Shown: one piece after another, positions 7,603-13,558 of the stretch | Layout of the letters: each line of letters opens with the position of its first letter | Position numbering within the stretch: the stretch's first letter is position 1 | Origin: CAYJRR01 sp964372275 [NCBI: uncultured bacterium] | Lineage (GTDB): Bacteria; CAYJRR01 | Reading direction: 5' to 3' | Assembly: GCA_964372275.1 (NCBI GenBank) | Contig: CAYJRR010000070.1 | Location: forward strand, 1 to 24,570 | DNA: 24,570 nt | Position numbers and translations under genes: made by a program | Notes under the pieces: model-generated | What the model saw: only the letters and a program-made list of their open reading frames with translations | Told to the model about the DNA's origin: nothing | Databases searched by the model: none

Positions 7603-8919
7603 ATGCCGTACGACCTCACCGTCTTCCAAAACCCGGAGGCTTCTGGCGACTCGGAGCTCGTCGTCGCCACCTACTACCTCGAGACCGACAGTCCCGACCT
7701 GGTGAAGAAGGCCGGGGAGATCGCCGTCGGGCAGACGACCGGCGGCTGGGTCGACCTGCCGCGCGCCGACCGCGAATTGATGGAGCGCGTCGTGGGCCGC
7801 GTGCTCGCCGTCCACGAGATCCCCCCGGACGAGACCCGTGCGGGTTCGGGGGGGGGCCTCGCCCCCCGAGGGGAGGCGGCCGGGGGCCCGACGGGCAACC
7901 CACGCCGGACGGCCATCTTCCGCATCGGCTTCCCGGCCGCGAACGTGGCGGGGGATCTGGGGGCGCTGCTGGTCGCCGTCTACGGGAAGGTGTCGCTCGA
8001 CGGCGCGATCAAGCTGATCGACCTGGAGATCCCGCCCTCGCTGGCGAAGCGCCTCCCCGGCCCGCGTCACGGGATCCAGGGGATCCGGCGGACGCTCGGC
8101 CCCGGCGCCGAGACGCGGCCGCTGCTGATGTCGATCTTCAAGCCGGCGCTGGGCTTGAAGCCCGAGGCGCTCGCCGAGATGCTGGGCGAGCAGGCGTCGG
8201 CCGGGGTCGACCTGGTCAAGGACGACGAGGTTCTCGTCGACGAGACGGTCGACACGGCGCTCCGTCGACTGGAGCTCGGCCTGAAGGCGGTGGACCGGGC
8301 CAAGACCGGCCGCACGCACCTCTACGCGGTGCACCTCAACGGACCGGCGGAGGAGCTCCTGCCGCGCGCGCGTCGCCTGTCGAAGGCCGGCGCCGGCTGC
8401 CTCCTGTTCAACGCGCTCGCCTACGGGATCCCGACCCTCTGCAGCCTGGCCCGCGATCCGGAGGTGACGGCGCCGCTGATGGCGCACCCGGCGCTCGGCG
8501 GCGGGATCGCGATGGAGCCGACGCACGGAATCGCCGCGCATCTGGTGATGGGGAAGCTCCTGCGCCTGGCCGGCGCGGACCTGGTGCTCTACCCCAGCCC
8601 CTACGGAAGCGTGGCGTTGCGCCGGGAGAGCGCGCTCAAGCTCGCCTTCGCGTTGACCCGGCCGCTGTTCGGCTTGAAACCCGCCTTTCCCGTCCCGTCG
8701 GCGGGGATCACCCCCTCGCTCGTGCCGCAGCTGCTCGCCGACCACGGCCACGACGTGGTGGTGAACGCCGGCGGCGCCGTGCACGGCCATCCGGACGGCG
8801 CCCGCGCCGGCGCCGAGGCGTTCCGGCAGGCGATCCGCGCCGCGCTGGAGAAGATCCCGCTCACCGCCGCCGCCGACACGTCGCCGGCCCTCAAGAAGGC
8901 GCTGGAGATCTGGAAGTGA
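7603..8919 (+). CDS. mtnW: RuBisCO-like protein, 2,3-diketo-5-methylthiopentyl-1-phosphate enolase
   Basis: A form IV RuBisCO-like protein (438 residues) that tautomerises DK-MTP-1-P to its enol form in methionine salvage. MtnW hallmarks are present: SLDGAIKLIDL (131-141), LPGP-x-x-G (151-157), RPLLMSIFK (172-180), GVDLVKDDE (201-209) with the metal-site residues K206, D208 and E209, MAHPA (293-297), LYPSPYGSVAL (329-339) where true RuBisCO has loop-6 lysine, and FAVPSAGI-like plus NAGGAVHGHPDGA segments. The loss of the loop-6 lysine motif argues against CO2 fixation. ATG 7603 is preceded by GGGGAG; the TTG at 7591 overlaps that site and is rejected. Residues 79-101 are a Gly/Pro/Arg-rich insert not expected in the family, encoded by a palindromic element. 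mtnB overlaps its stop. Confidence 0.93.
   Translation: MPYDLTVFQNPEASGDSELVVATYYLETDSPDLVKKAGEIAVGQTTGGWVDLPRADRELMERVVGRVLAVHEIPPDETRAGSGGGLAPRGEAAGGPTGNPRRTAIFRIGFPAANVAGDLGALLVAVYGKVSLDGAIKLIDLEIPPSLAKRLPGPRHGIQGIRRTLGPGAETRPLLMSIFKPALGLKPEALAEMLGEQASAGVDLVKDDEVLVDETVDTALRRLELGLKAVDRAKTGRTHLYAVHLNGPAEELLPRARRLSKAGAGCLLFNALAYGIPTLCSLARDPEVTAPLMAHPALGGGIAMEPTHGIAAHLVMGKLLRLAGADLVLYPSPYGSVALRRESALKLAFALTRPLFGLKPAFPVPSAGITPSLVPQLLADHGHDVVVNAGGAVHGHPDGARAGAEAFRQAIRAALEKIPLTAAADTSPALKKALEIWK
7837..7904. repeat. 68-bp GC palindromic element inserted in frame within mtnW
   Basis: The segment begins CGTGCGGGTT and ends AACCCACG, which are near-perfect inverted ends. The interior holds a run of nine Gs followed by CCTCG, six Cs and GAGGGG, able to form a strong hairpin, then GGCCGGGGGCCCGACGGG. 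It translates as a Gly/Ala/Pro/Arg-rich stretch (residues 79-101) that lies between two conserved parts of the MtnW fold, where the Bacillus protein has only a short loop. It therefore looks like a mobile palindromic repeat tolerated in a surface loop. I see no second copy in the window. Confidence 0.6.
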
Positions 8920-9566
8920 CCCGGCGCGCGGCGCCGACCCGCGCCGTCCCCGGTTGGGCCGCCGCCGGCAAAGTGCTCGCCGCGGAGGCCCGGCGGTTCG
9001 CCGCGCGCGGGTGGATGCTCGGCACCGCCGGGAACCTCTCGGTGCGCGCGCAGGCCGACCCGCTTCGCTTCTTCATCACCGCGTCGGGACGCGACAAGGG
9101 GGAGCTTCGGCCCGCCGACGTGGCGCTCGCGGGCGAGCAAGGAGAGCCGGTAGCCGACCCGCGCCGCCGCGGCGCCCCCCGCCCGTCGGCGGAGGCCGGC
9201 CTCCACGCGCGGGTCTATCGCGCGACCTCCGCCGGCGCCGTCTTCCACGTGCACACCGTTCCCGCGGTAATCGCCGCGGAGAGATTCTTGGCGAACGGCG
9301 CCGTGGAGCTCGTCGGCCTGGAGATGCTCAAGGGGATCGGCCGCCGGGCCGACGACGACCGGGTGCGGATCCCGATCCTCGCCAACCACCAGGAGATGCG
9401 CATCCTGGGGGACCGCTTCGAGGCGACCCACGAGCCCGGCACCCCGGGTTTCCTGGTCGCCAACCACGGTCTCTACGCCTGGGGCCCCGACCCGACGGCC
9501 GCCCGCCACCGCGTCGAGATCTTCGAGTGGTTGTTTCAGTACTTGCTACACCAGCCTGGAAAATAA
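8916..9566 (+). CDS. mtnB: Methylthioribulose-1-phosphate dehydratase
   Basis: A class II aldolase-fold zinc enzyme of 216 residues. It dehydrates 5-methylthioribulose-1-phosphate to the diketone that MtnW uses. Visible features are GTAGNLSVR (36-44), ITASGRDKGEL (54-64) for phosphate binding, SAEAGLH (91-97), the zinc pair H111 and H113 in VFHVHT, and the third zinc histidine H184 in VANHGLYAWG. The C-terminus ARHRVEIFEWLF is typical of MtnB. I chose the GTG at 8916 because it overlaps the mtnW stop as GTGA, leaves a natural N-terminal helix and gives the usual family length. The frame happens to stay open for another 2.7 kb upstream, antagonising automatic start calls. The gene ends 29 bp from the convergent mtnD. 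Confidence 0.93.
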   Translation: MTRRAAPTRAVPGWAAAGKVLAAEARRFAARGWMLGTAGNLSVRAQADPLRFFITASGRDKGELRPADVALAGEQGEPVADPRRRGAPRPSAEAGLHARVYRATSAGAVFHVHTVPAVIAAERFLANGAVELVGLEMLKGIGRRADDDRVRIPILANHQEMRILGDRFEATHEPGTPGFLVANHGLYAWGPDPTAARHRVEIFEWLFQYLLHQPGK

Positions 9567-9595
9567 GAAGTCTTCGCGGCGAACCGGGCCCGGCT

Positions 9596-10129
9596 CTACA
9601 CCGCGACCCGAGCCCCTTCGTCCTTGAACTGCGCCACCCACCCCTCCTTCGTCTTGAAGACGCGGACGCAGGCGATCTGGCGATCGTCGCAGAGGGCGAA
9701 CCAGTGCCAGGTGTTGGCGGGCACGACGATCAGGTCGCCGGGATGGACCTCGCACTCCAGCGGCCTTCCGTCTCGATCGCGGAAGTAGAAGGTGCCGCGG
9801 CCGGCGACCGTGAAGCGCACCTCGTCGTCGGTGTGGAAGTGCTCGCGCAGGAACGTGGCGAGCATCCCGTCGAGGTTCGGGGTGTCCGGCGAGAGCGACA
9901 CCATGTCGGCGGTGACGTAGCCGCGCCGCGCGATCAGCTCGTCGATCTCCGGCTTGTAGGCGGCGAGGATCGCCTGCTTCTCCTCGGCGGAAAGGGACTT
10001 CGCCGCGACCGTCTTCGGCACGCGATCGGTGCCCCACGCCGAGAACTCGATCCCCAGCGTCGCCAGGAAGGAACGGACCTGCCCCGGATCGGTGATCGTG
10101 CCGCCAGCCGCGGTGCGAATCTCTGCCAC
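9596..10129 (-). CDS. mtnD: Acireductone dioxygenase
   Basis: A cupin-fold metalloenzyme of 177 residues that oxidises the acireductone (1,2-dihydroxy-3-keto-5-methylthiopentene). With Fe2+ the products are 2-keto-4-methylthiobutyrate and formate; with Ni2+ an off-pathway reaction releases CO. Metal ligands are visible: H97, H99 and E103 in REHFHTDDEVRF, and H142 in PANTWHWF. The GTG at 10129 is chosen because a perfect AAGGAGGT sits seven bases upstream. The longer frame (to 10174) would place that ribosome site inside the gene. Its product is the substrate of the aminotransferase at 6388. It faces the mtnW-mtnB operon on the opposite strand and has a separate promoter, so its expression can differ. 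Confidence 0.94.
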   Translation of the reverse strand: MAEIRTAAGGTITDPGQVRSFLATLGIEFSAWGTDRVPKTVAAKSLSAEEKQAILAAYKPEIDELIARRGYVTADMVSLSPDTPNLDGMLATFLREHFHTDDEVRFTVAGRGTFYFRDRDGRPLECEVHPGDLIVVPANTWHWFALCDDRQIACVRVFKTKEGWVAQFKDEGARVAV

Positions 10130-10136
10130 GTCGAAG

Positions 10137-10144
10137 ACCTCCTT
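10137..10144 (-). promoter_or_regulatory. Strong Shine-Dalgarno of mtnD
   Basis: The minus strand reads AAGGAGGT, a full match to the anti-Shine-Dalgarno, seven bases before the GTG at 10129. It decides the start of mtnD against the longer open frame. Confidence 0.8.
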
Positions 10145-10174
10145 CCAACGCCCGGATCCACCCGGACGCCGCAA

Positions 10175-10202
10175 AAACTAGCACGCGCGCCCCCGGCGTC
10201 AA
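10175..10202 (-). promoter_or_regulatory. Sigma-70 type promoter of mtnD
   Basis: The minus strand carries TTGACG (10202-10197), a 16-base spacer and TAGTTT (10180-10175). The transcript would start near 10168, giving a leader of about 40 bases that contains the strong Shine-Dalgarno. This is one of the two best-formed promoters in the window. Confidence 0.6.
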
Positions 10203-10265
10203 CGTCGGAGTCGCGACCGGCGCCGCTCCGCGTGACGGCGCCCCGCGTCGATGCCGCCGCCGCGG

Positions 10266-10271
10266 TAAGCT
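10266..10271 (+). promoter_or_regulatory. Possible -10 box before the HEAT-like gene
   Basis: TAAGCT (TANNNT form) ends six bases before the GTG at 10278, the same geometry as at other operon-first genes here without a Shine-Dalgarno. No -35 match is seen, so the call is weak. Confidence 0.3.
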
Positions 10272-10277
10272 CGTGCC

Positions 10278-11567
10278 GTGAACCCGGTCTTCTCCGGCCT
10301 CGAAGGCCTCGCGCTCGGCGTCGGCCTTCCCGCTCTCGCGGCGATCGCCACGATGGCGCTGGCGGCGGTGATCTGGCGGAATCGGCGACGCAGGATGTTC
10401 GAGGGGCTCGCGCCGGCGTTGGGCCTCGAACCTGCGCCCCCGGGGTCGCCTTCGTCGCTCGGCCGCACCGTGCGCCGCGGCGAGGGATGGCTGCGCGGCT
10501 CCCGTGGCGGCCTTCCCGTCGAGGCGTTCCTCGGCGCCTCTCCCGGTTCGGCGGACCACTTCTCGCTGTGGGTCGGCGGCCCGCCCCCGGAGATCACGAT
10601 CCGCCACGAATCGGTCGGCGATGTGATCGGTCCCTCGAGCGATCTGTCGATCGGCGACCCCGCCTTCGACGTCCTCCAACTGGAAGGACCACCGCTCCTG
10701 CTCCGGGCGCTGCTCGACCGACGCACCCGGAGACTCGTCTCGGAGGCGCTCCACGACGGCCTCTCGATCTCCGGCGGCGCGGTCCGGCAGTCGATCCCGA
10801 TCTTCGGCCTCGAACGGGAGCGCCTCGACGCCGAGCTCGACCGCGTCGTCGGCCTGGCCCGATCGCTCCGGCTCGATCGCCCCGCCGTCGAGCGCCTGGC
10901 CTCGATCGTCGACGACGAAGAGGAGCCGGTCGCCGTGCGAAAAGGCGCGTTGGCGGCGCTCCTCGCCGACGGCGCCGGCAGCGACGCGGCGGTGCGGGTC
11001 GGGGACCGCGCGCTCGCCTCCCCCCGCCCGGAGCTCCGGTTGGAGGCGGCCCGCCATCGCGAGCGCGGAGCGGTCCTGTTCGACCTCGTGGCCGACGCCT
11101 CGGTCGCCGTCCCGCTGCGCGTCGAGGCGCTCCGGGCGATGCGCGCCGCCGGACCGGCGGGAAGCGCCTGGCTGCGGGGCGGCGACGCCGGAAAGGCGCT
11201 TCTCGACCTCTACGCGGCGGTGGCGCGGACGCCCGTCGATCCGGACACCGCGCTCGAGCGGCTGGCGGCGTTGACCGCCATGGTCGACGCGCTGGGGGAG
11301 TTCGGGACGGTCGAGGCGGTCGAGCCTCTCTCCCGCGACTGGCACCGCGATGCCGACCTCCACCGGATGGCGAAGAACGCGGTCCTCCGCATCCAGTCGC
11401 GACTGGCCGGCGCCGAGCGGGGTCAACTCTCCCTCTCCGAGACGGCGGCCGCGCAGGGGGCCCTCTCCGAGGCGGCCTCGGCGGGCGCCCTCTCCGCGCC
11501 GGACCGCTCAGGGCGCGAGGCGGCGGAGCGCCGCGTCGACCTCGTCCGGCGGGAAGAACGAAAGTAG
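10278..11567 (+). CDS. Membrane-anchored protein with HEAT-like helical repeats
   Basis: A 429-residue protein I cannot assign to a named family. One hydrophobic helix (about residues 13-33) followed by RNRRRR predicts an N-terminal membrane anchor with the bulk in the cytoplasm. Residues ~60-180 look like a beta-rich domain (DHFSLWVGG, then ITIRHESVGDVI). Residues ~195-380 form repeated alanine/leucine/arginine-rich helix pairs of HEAT type, for example VRKGALAALLADGAGSDAAV and VPLRVEALRAMRAAG. The tail holds LSLSETAAAQGALSEAASAG, a GALS-type repeat I associate with deltaproteobacterial proteins of unknown role. The GTG start has no Shine-Dalgarno but a TANNNT box six bases upstream. The last 60 bp overlap the end of the convergent HTTM gene. 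Confidence 0.65.
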   Translation: MNPVFSGLEGLALGVGLPALAAIATMALAAVIWRNRRRRMFEGLAPALGLEPAPPGSPSSLGRTVRRGEGWLRGSRGGLPVEAFLGASPGSADHFSLWVGGPPPEITIRHESVGDVIGPSSDLSIGDPAFDVLQLEGPPLLLRALLDRRTRRLVSEALHDGLSISGGAVRQSIPIFGLERERLDAELDRVVGLARSLRLDRPAVERLASIVDDEEEPVAVRKGALAALLADGAGSDAAVRVGDRALASPRPELRLEAARHRERGAVLFDLVADASVAVPLRVEALRAMRAAGPAGSAWLRGGDAGKALLDLYAAVARTPVDPDTALERLAALTAMVDALGEFGTVEAVEPLSRDWHRDADLHRMAKNAVLRIQSRLAGAERGQLSLSETAAAQGALSEAASAGALSAPDRSGREAAERRVDLVRREERK

Positions 11568-12359
11568 GAGCAGCGCCATCACCACCGAGAAGGTGCTCAC
11601 CGGAAACGACACGTAGATCAAGGCGTGGAAGAGAAGCGCCGCCAGGAAGAGCGGCCACCGGAACCTCGGGATCCACATGCCGAACGCGAGGGCGTACTCC
11701 AGCAACGGCGTCAGCACCCCGCCGAGTTGGCACATGGCGACGAACCCGGGAAGATTGGGCAGGTCCGAACCGGTGTAGAAGTGCATCACCGTCTGCTGCA
11801 GCCGCGCGCCGGACAGAAAGCCGATCTGCGTCTTGTCGATCGCCGTCCAGAAGTAGACGGCGCTCACCTGGAGCGAGATCAGGGTCAGCCCCCACACCGG
11901 CGCGCGTTCCGACGGCGCCGGCCCGCCCGTGCCCGCGGCGCGGCGCAGCGCGATCCAGCGGTCGAGGGAGAACGACCGTTCGCAGGGGGTGAGCGCGAGG
12001 AACAGGAACGCGATCGCCAGCAGGAAGTTGTGATGGTGCCCGGCGTAGTCGAAGTCGAGGACGTTCCCCGGGTCGTGCCAGAGGACGAGGAGCAGCGCCC
12101 CGGTCGCCGCCGCGGAGACCCGGCTGTAGCGACCGAGGACGCAGGCGGCCGAGGCGAGAAAGAACCCGGCGGCGAAGGCGATGCGGACGGCGCGATGGTC
12201 GGTGAACGGCGCGATCTCGCGCGCGGTCTCCGCCCAGGCTGCGAGCCCCAGTCCGATCCGCATCAGCCCGGCGCTGCGCGTCGAGCCTTCGCGCGCGAAG
12301 AGCGCCGTCAGCCACGCGAACGGATCGCGCCGCGACACCGCGGAGTCATCCGCCGGCAC
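11508..12359 (-). CDS. HTTM domain membrane protein (vitamin K gamma-carboxylase-like)
   Basis: A 283-residue polytopic protein matching the HTTM (horizontally transferred transmembrane) domain, related to the membrane part of vitamin K-dependent gamma-carboxylase. Supporting segments are FWTAIDKTQIGFLSGARL (family lysine within a W-x3-D-K context), the acidic loop WHDPGNVLDFDYAGHHHNF, TPCERSFSLDRW, and LLEYALAFGMWIPRFRW near the C-terminus, with about seven helices. The enzyme activity of bacterial HTTM proteins is mostly unknown, and nothing here shows a carboxylation substrate. The GTG start at 12359 lies inside the end of the upstream small gene (14-bp overlap), suggesting coupled translation. 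The 3' end overlaps the convergent HEAT-like gene by 60 bp. Confidence 0.75.
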   Translation of the reverse strand: MPADDSAVSRRDPFAWLTALFAREGSTRSAGLMRIGLGLAAWAETAREIAPFTDHRAVRIAFAAGFFLASAACVLGRYSRVSAAATGALLLVLWHDPGNVLDFDYAGHHHNFLLAIAFLFLALTPCERSFSLDRWIALRRAAGTGGPAPSERAPVWGLTLISLQVSAVYFWTAIDKTQIGFLSGARLQQTVMHFYTGSDLPNLPGFVAMCQLGGVLTPLLEYALAFGMWIPRFRWPLFLAALLFHALIYVSFPVSTFSVVMALLLLSFFPPDEVDAALRRLAP

Positions 12360-12795
12360 AGAGGTTCTCCTCCCCCGCCGCGAGGGGCTTCCACCCTCGG
12401 CGAACCGCCTTCTTCGCGTAGAGCCGCAGGTCGGTGCCGGGCCCGAGCTTCTGGCAGAGCTCCCGCCCCACCTTCTCGGCCGCCGCGATCGTACCGATCT
12501 TCTTCATGTAATAGCGGCCCTCGTCGCGACGCGACGGGCTTCCCAGGAGCGCGTGCCGGTCGACCCGCCGCTCGACGCCGTCGGCGGCGCGGACGCGGTA
12601 GTCGACCTGGATCAGACCCAGACCGACCCGGCTGTACATCGTCCAACCGTGGAAGAGACCGTTGCGACCGAAGACCTGCCGCTCCGCCGGGCCGAGGAGG
12701 ATCGCGGCGGCGGCCCCGAGGAACAGGACGTGCCGCACGCCGACACGCCCGGCCCACCCCGGTCCGGTCTCAATCGACGATGTTCTCGGCGCCAT
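12346..12795 (-). CDS. Small membrane-anchored protein paired with the HTTM protein
   Basis: A 149-residue protein with one hydrophobic helix (about residues 20-36) and a soluble, basic C-terminal domain likely outside the cytoplasm. It contains FHGWTMYSRVG; a W-x-MY/F-S element is something I associate with small proteins encoded next to bacterial HTTM genes. The function is unknown. The ATG at 12795 overlaps the FabL-like gene by 26 bp, and the stop overlaps the HTTM start by 14 bp, so the three genes form one tightly nested unit. A later GTG at 12738, just before the helix, is an alternative start. The pairing with HTTM suggests a partner subunit, by inference only. Confidence 0.6.
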   Translation of the reverse strand: MAPRTSSIETGPGWAGRVGVRHVLFLGAAAAILLGPAERQVFGRNGLFHGWTMYSRVGLGLIQVDYRVRAADGVERRVDRHALLGSPSRRDEGRYYMKKIGTIAAAEKVGRELCQKLGPGTDLRLYAKKAVRRGWKPLAAGEENLCAGG

Positions 12796-13558
12796 CGATC
12801 CGGATCGTGTTCCCGGTCATCCACTGCGTCTCGGCACGGGCGAAGACGGCGACCGCCTGTGCGATGTCGTTCGGGGTGGTCAGCCGCCCGGACGGGTTGC
12901 GCGCCAGCACCGTCTCGATCATCCGCTCGTTCCCCGGGATCTTCCGCAGCGCGGGCGTGTCGGTGACGCCGGCGAGCAGGGCGTTGGCGGTGATCCCCTT
13001 CGGCGCCAGCTCCACCGCGAGCTGCCGGATGTGGCTCTCCAGGGCGCATTTCGCCGCGGAGACCGCGCCGTAGGAGAGCCAGATCTTCGACGAACCGGCG
13101 GAGGTCATGGCGTAGATCCGTCCGCCGCGCGTCATCAGCCCGCGCCAGATCACGTCCTGCGTCCAGTAGACGAGGCTGTGGGCCATGACGTCGAGCGTCA
13201 TGTCCATCTGCTTCGAATCGAGCGCGTCCTTGGCGTTCTCCGGGACGAAGGGCTTCAGCGTCCCGAAGGCGAGCGAATGGAACAGGACCTGGATCGACTC
13301 CCCGGGTCCCAGAAGGTCCTTGGCGCGGTTCAACACCTCCGACCGTTTCTCGGCGTCGGCGGCGTTGACGTTGAAGAACTCCGCCTTCCGTCCCGCCCCC
13401 TTGATCTCGGCGGCGATCCGCTCGACGTTGGCGATCGTCGACTTGCGGTCGAGGTGCACGCCGAGGATGTTCCAGCCGGCCTTGGCCAGCGCCAGCGCCG
13501 TCGCTTCGCCGAAGCCGCTCGAGGCACCCAGGATCAACGCCCAGTTCGCCGTGCTCAT
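12770..13558 (-). CDS. SDR oxidoreductase, FabL-like enoyl-ACP reductase
   Basis: A 262-residue short-chain dehydrogenase/reductase. The nucleotide site is LGASSGFGEA (10-19). The catalytic pair is Y163 and K170, spaced Y-x6-K as in enoyl-ACP reductases FabI and FabL rather than the classical Y-x3-K. FHSLAF-x-TLKPF (93-104) and VTDTPALRKIPGNERM also follow FabL. The likely reaction is NADPH-linked reduction of the enoyl-ACP double bond in fatty acid elongation; a paralogue with another substrate is possible. The ATG at 13558 gives the usual length; the frame is open to 13783, but that part is antisense to the ABC gene. It has no Shine-Dalgarno but an extended -10 seven bases upstream, and it heads the overlapping HTTM unit. 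Confidence 0.82.
   Translation of the reverse strand: MSTANWALILGASSGFGEATALALAKAGWNILGVHLDRKSTIANVERIAAEIKGAGRKAEFFNVNAADAEKRSEVLNRAKDLLGPGESIQVLFHSLAFGTLKPFVPENAKDALDSKQMDMTLDVMAHSLVYWTQDVIWRGLMTRGGRIYAMTSAGSSKIWLSYGAVSAAKCALESHIRQLAVELAPKGITANALLAGVTDTPALRKIPGNERMIETVLARNPSGRLTTPNDIAQAVAVFARAETQWMTGNTIRIDGAENIVD

Noticed and set aside
6298-8790. Long minus-strand open frame opposite the aminotransferase and mtnW
   Set aside because: Arginine/glutamate/aspartate-rich shadow translation typical of the antisense of GC-rich genes; no motif.
7603-8919. mtnW product as a true CO2-fixing RuBisCO
   Set aside because: The loop-6 lysine motif is replaced by PSPYGSVAL, the neighbours are mtn genes, and no phosphoribulokinase or small subunit is present.
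6237-9566. A single 1109-codon open frame starting in the AT-rich repeat and ending with mtnB
   Set aside because: Only the last 216 codons encode MtnB. The upstream part is out of frame with the aminotransferase and mtnW and is low-complexity; GTG 8916 with the mtnW overlap is the sensible start.
9584-9593. CCGGGCCCGG palindrome between mtnB and mtnD as a two-way terminator
   Set aside because: A ten-base self-complementary run leaves no loop and no T tract follows on either strand.
8954-11992. A 1012-codon plus-strand open frame across mtnB, mtnD and the HEAT-like gene
   Set aside because: It crosses three well-supported genes in the wrong frame or strand and is almost pure arginine/glycine/proline.
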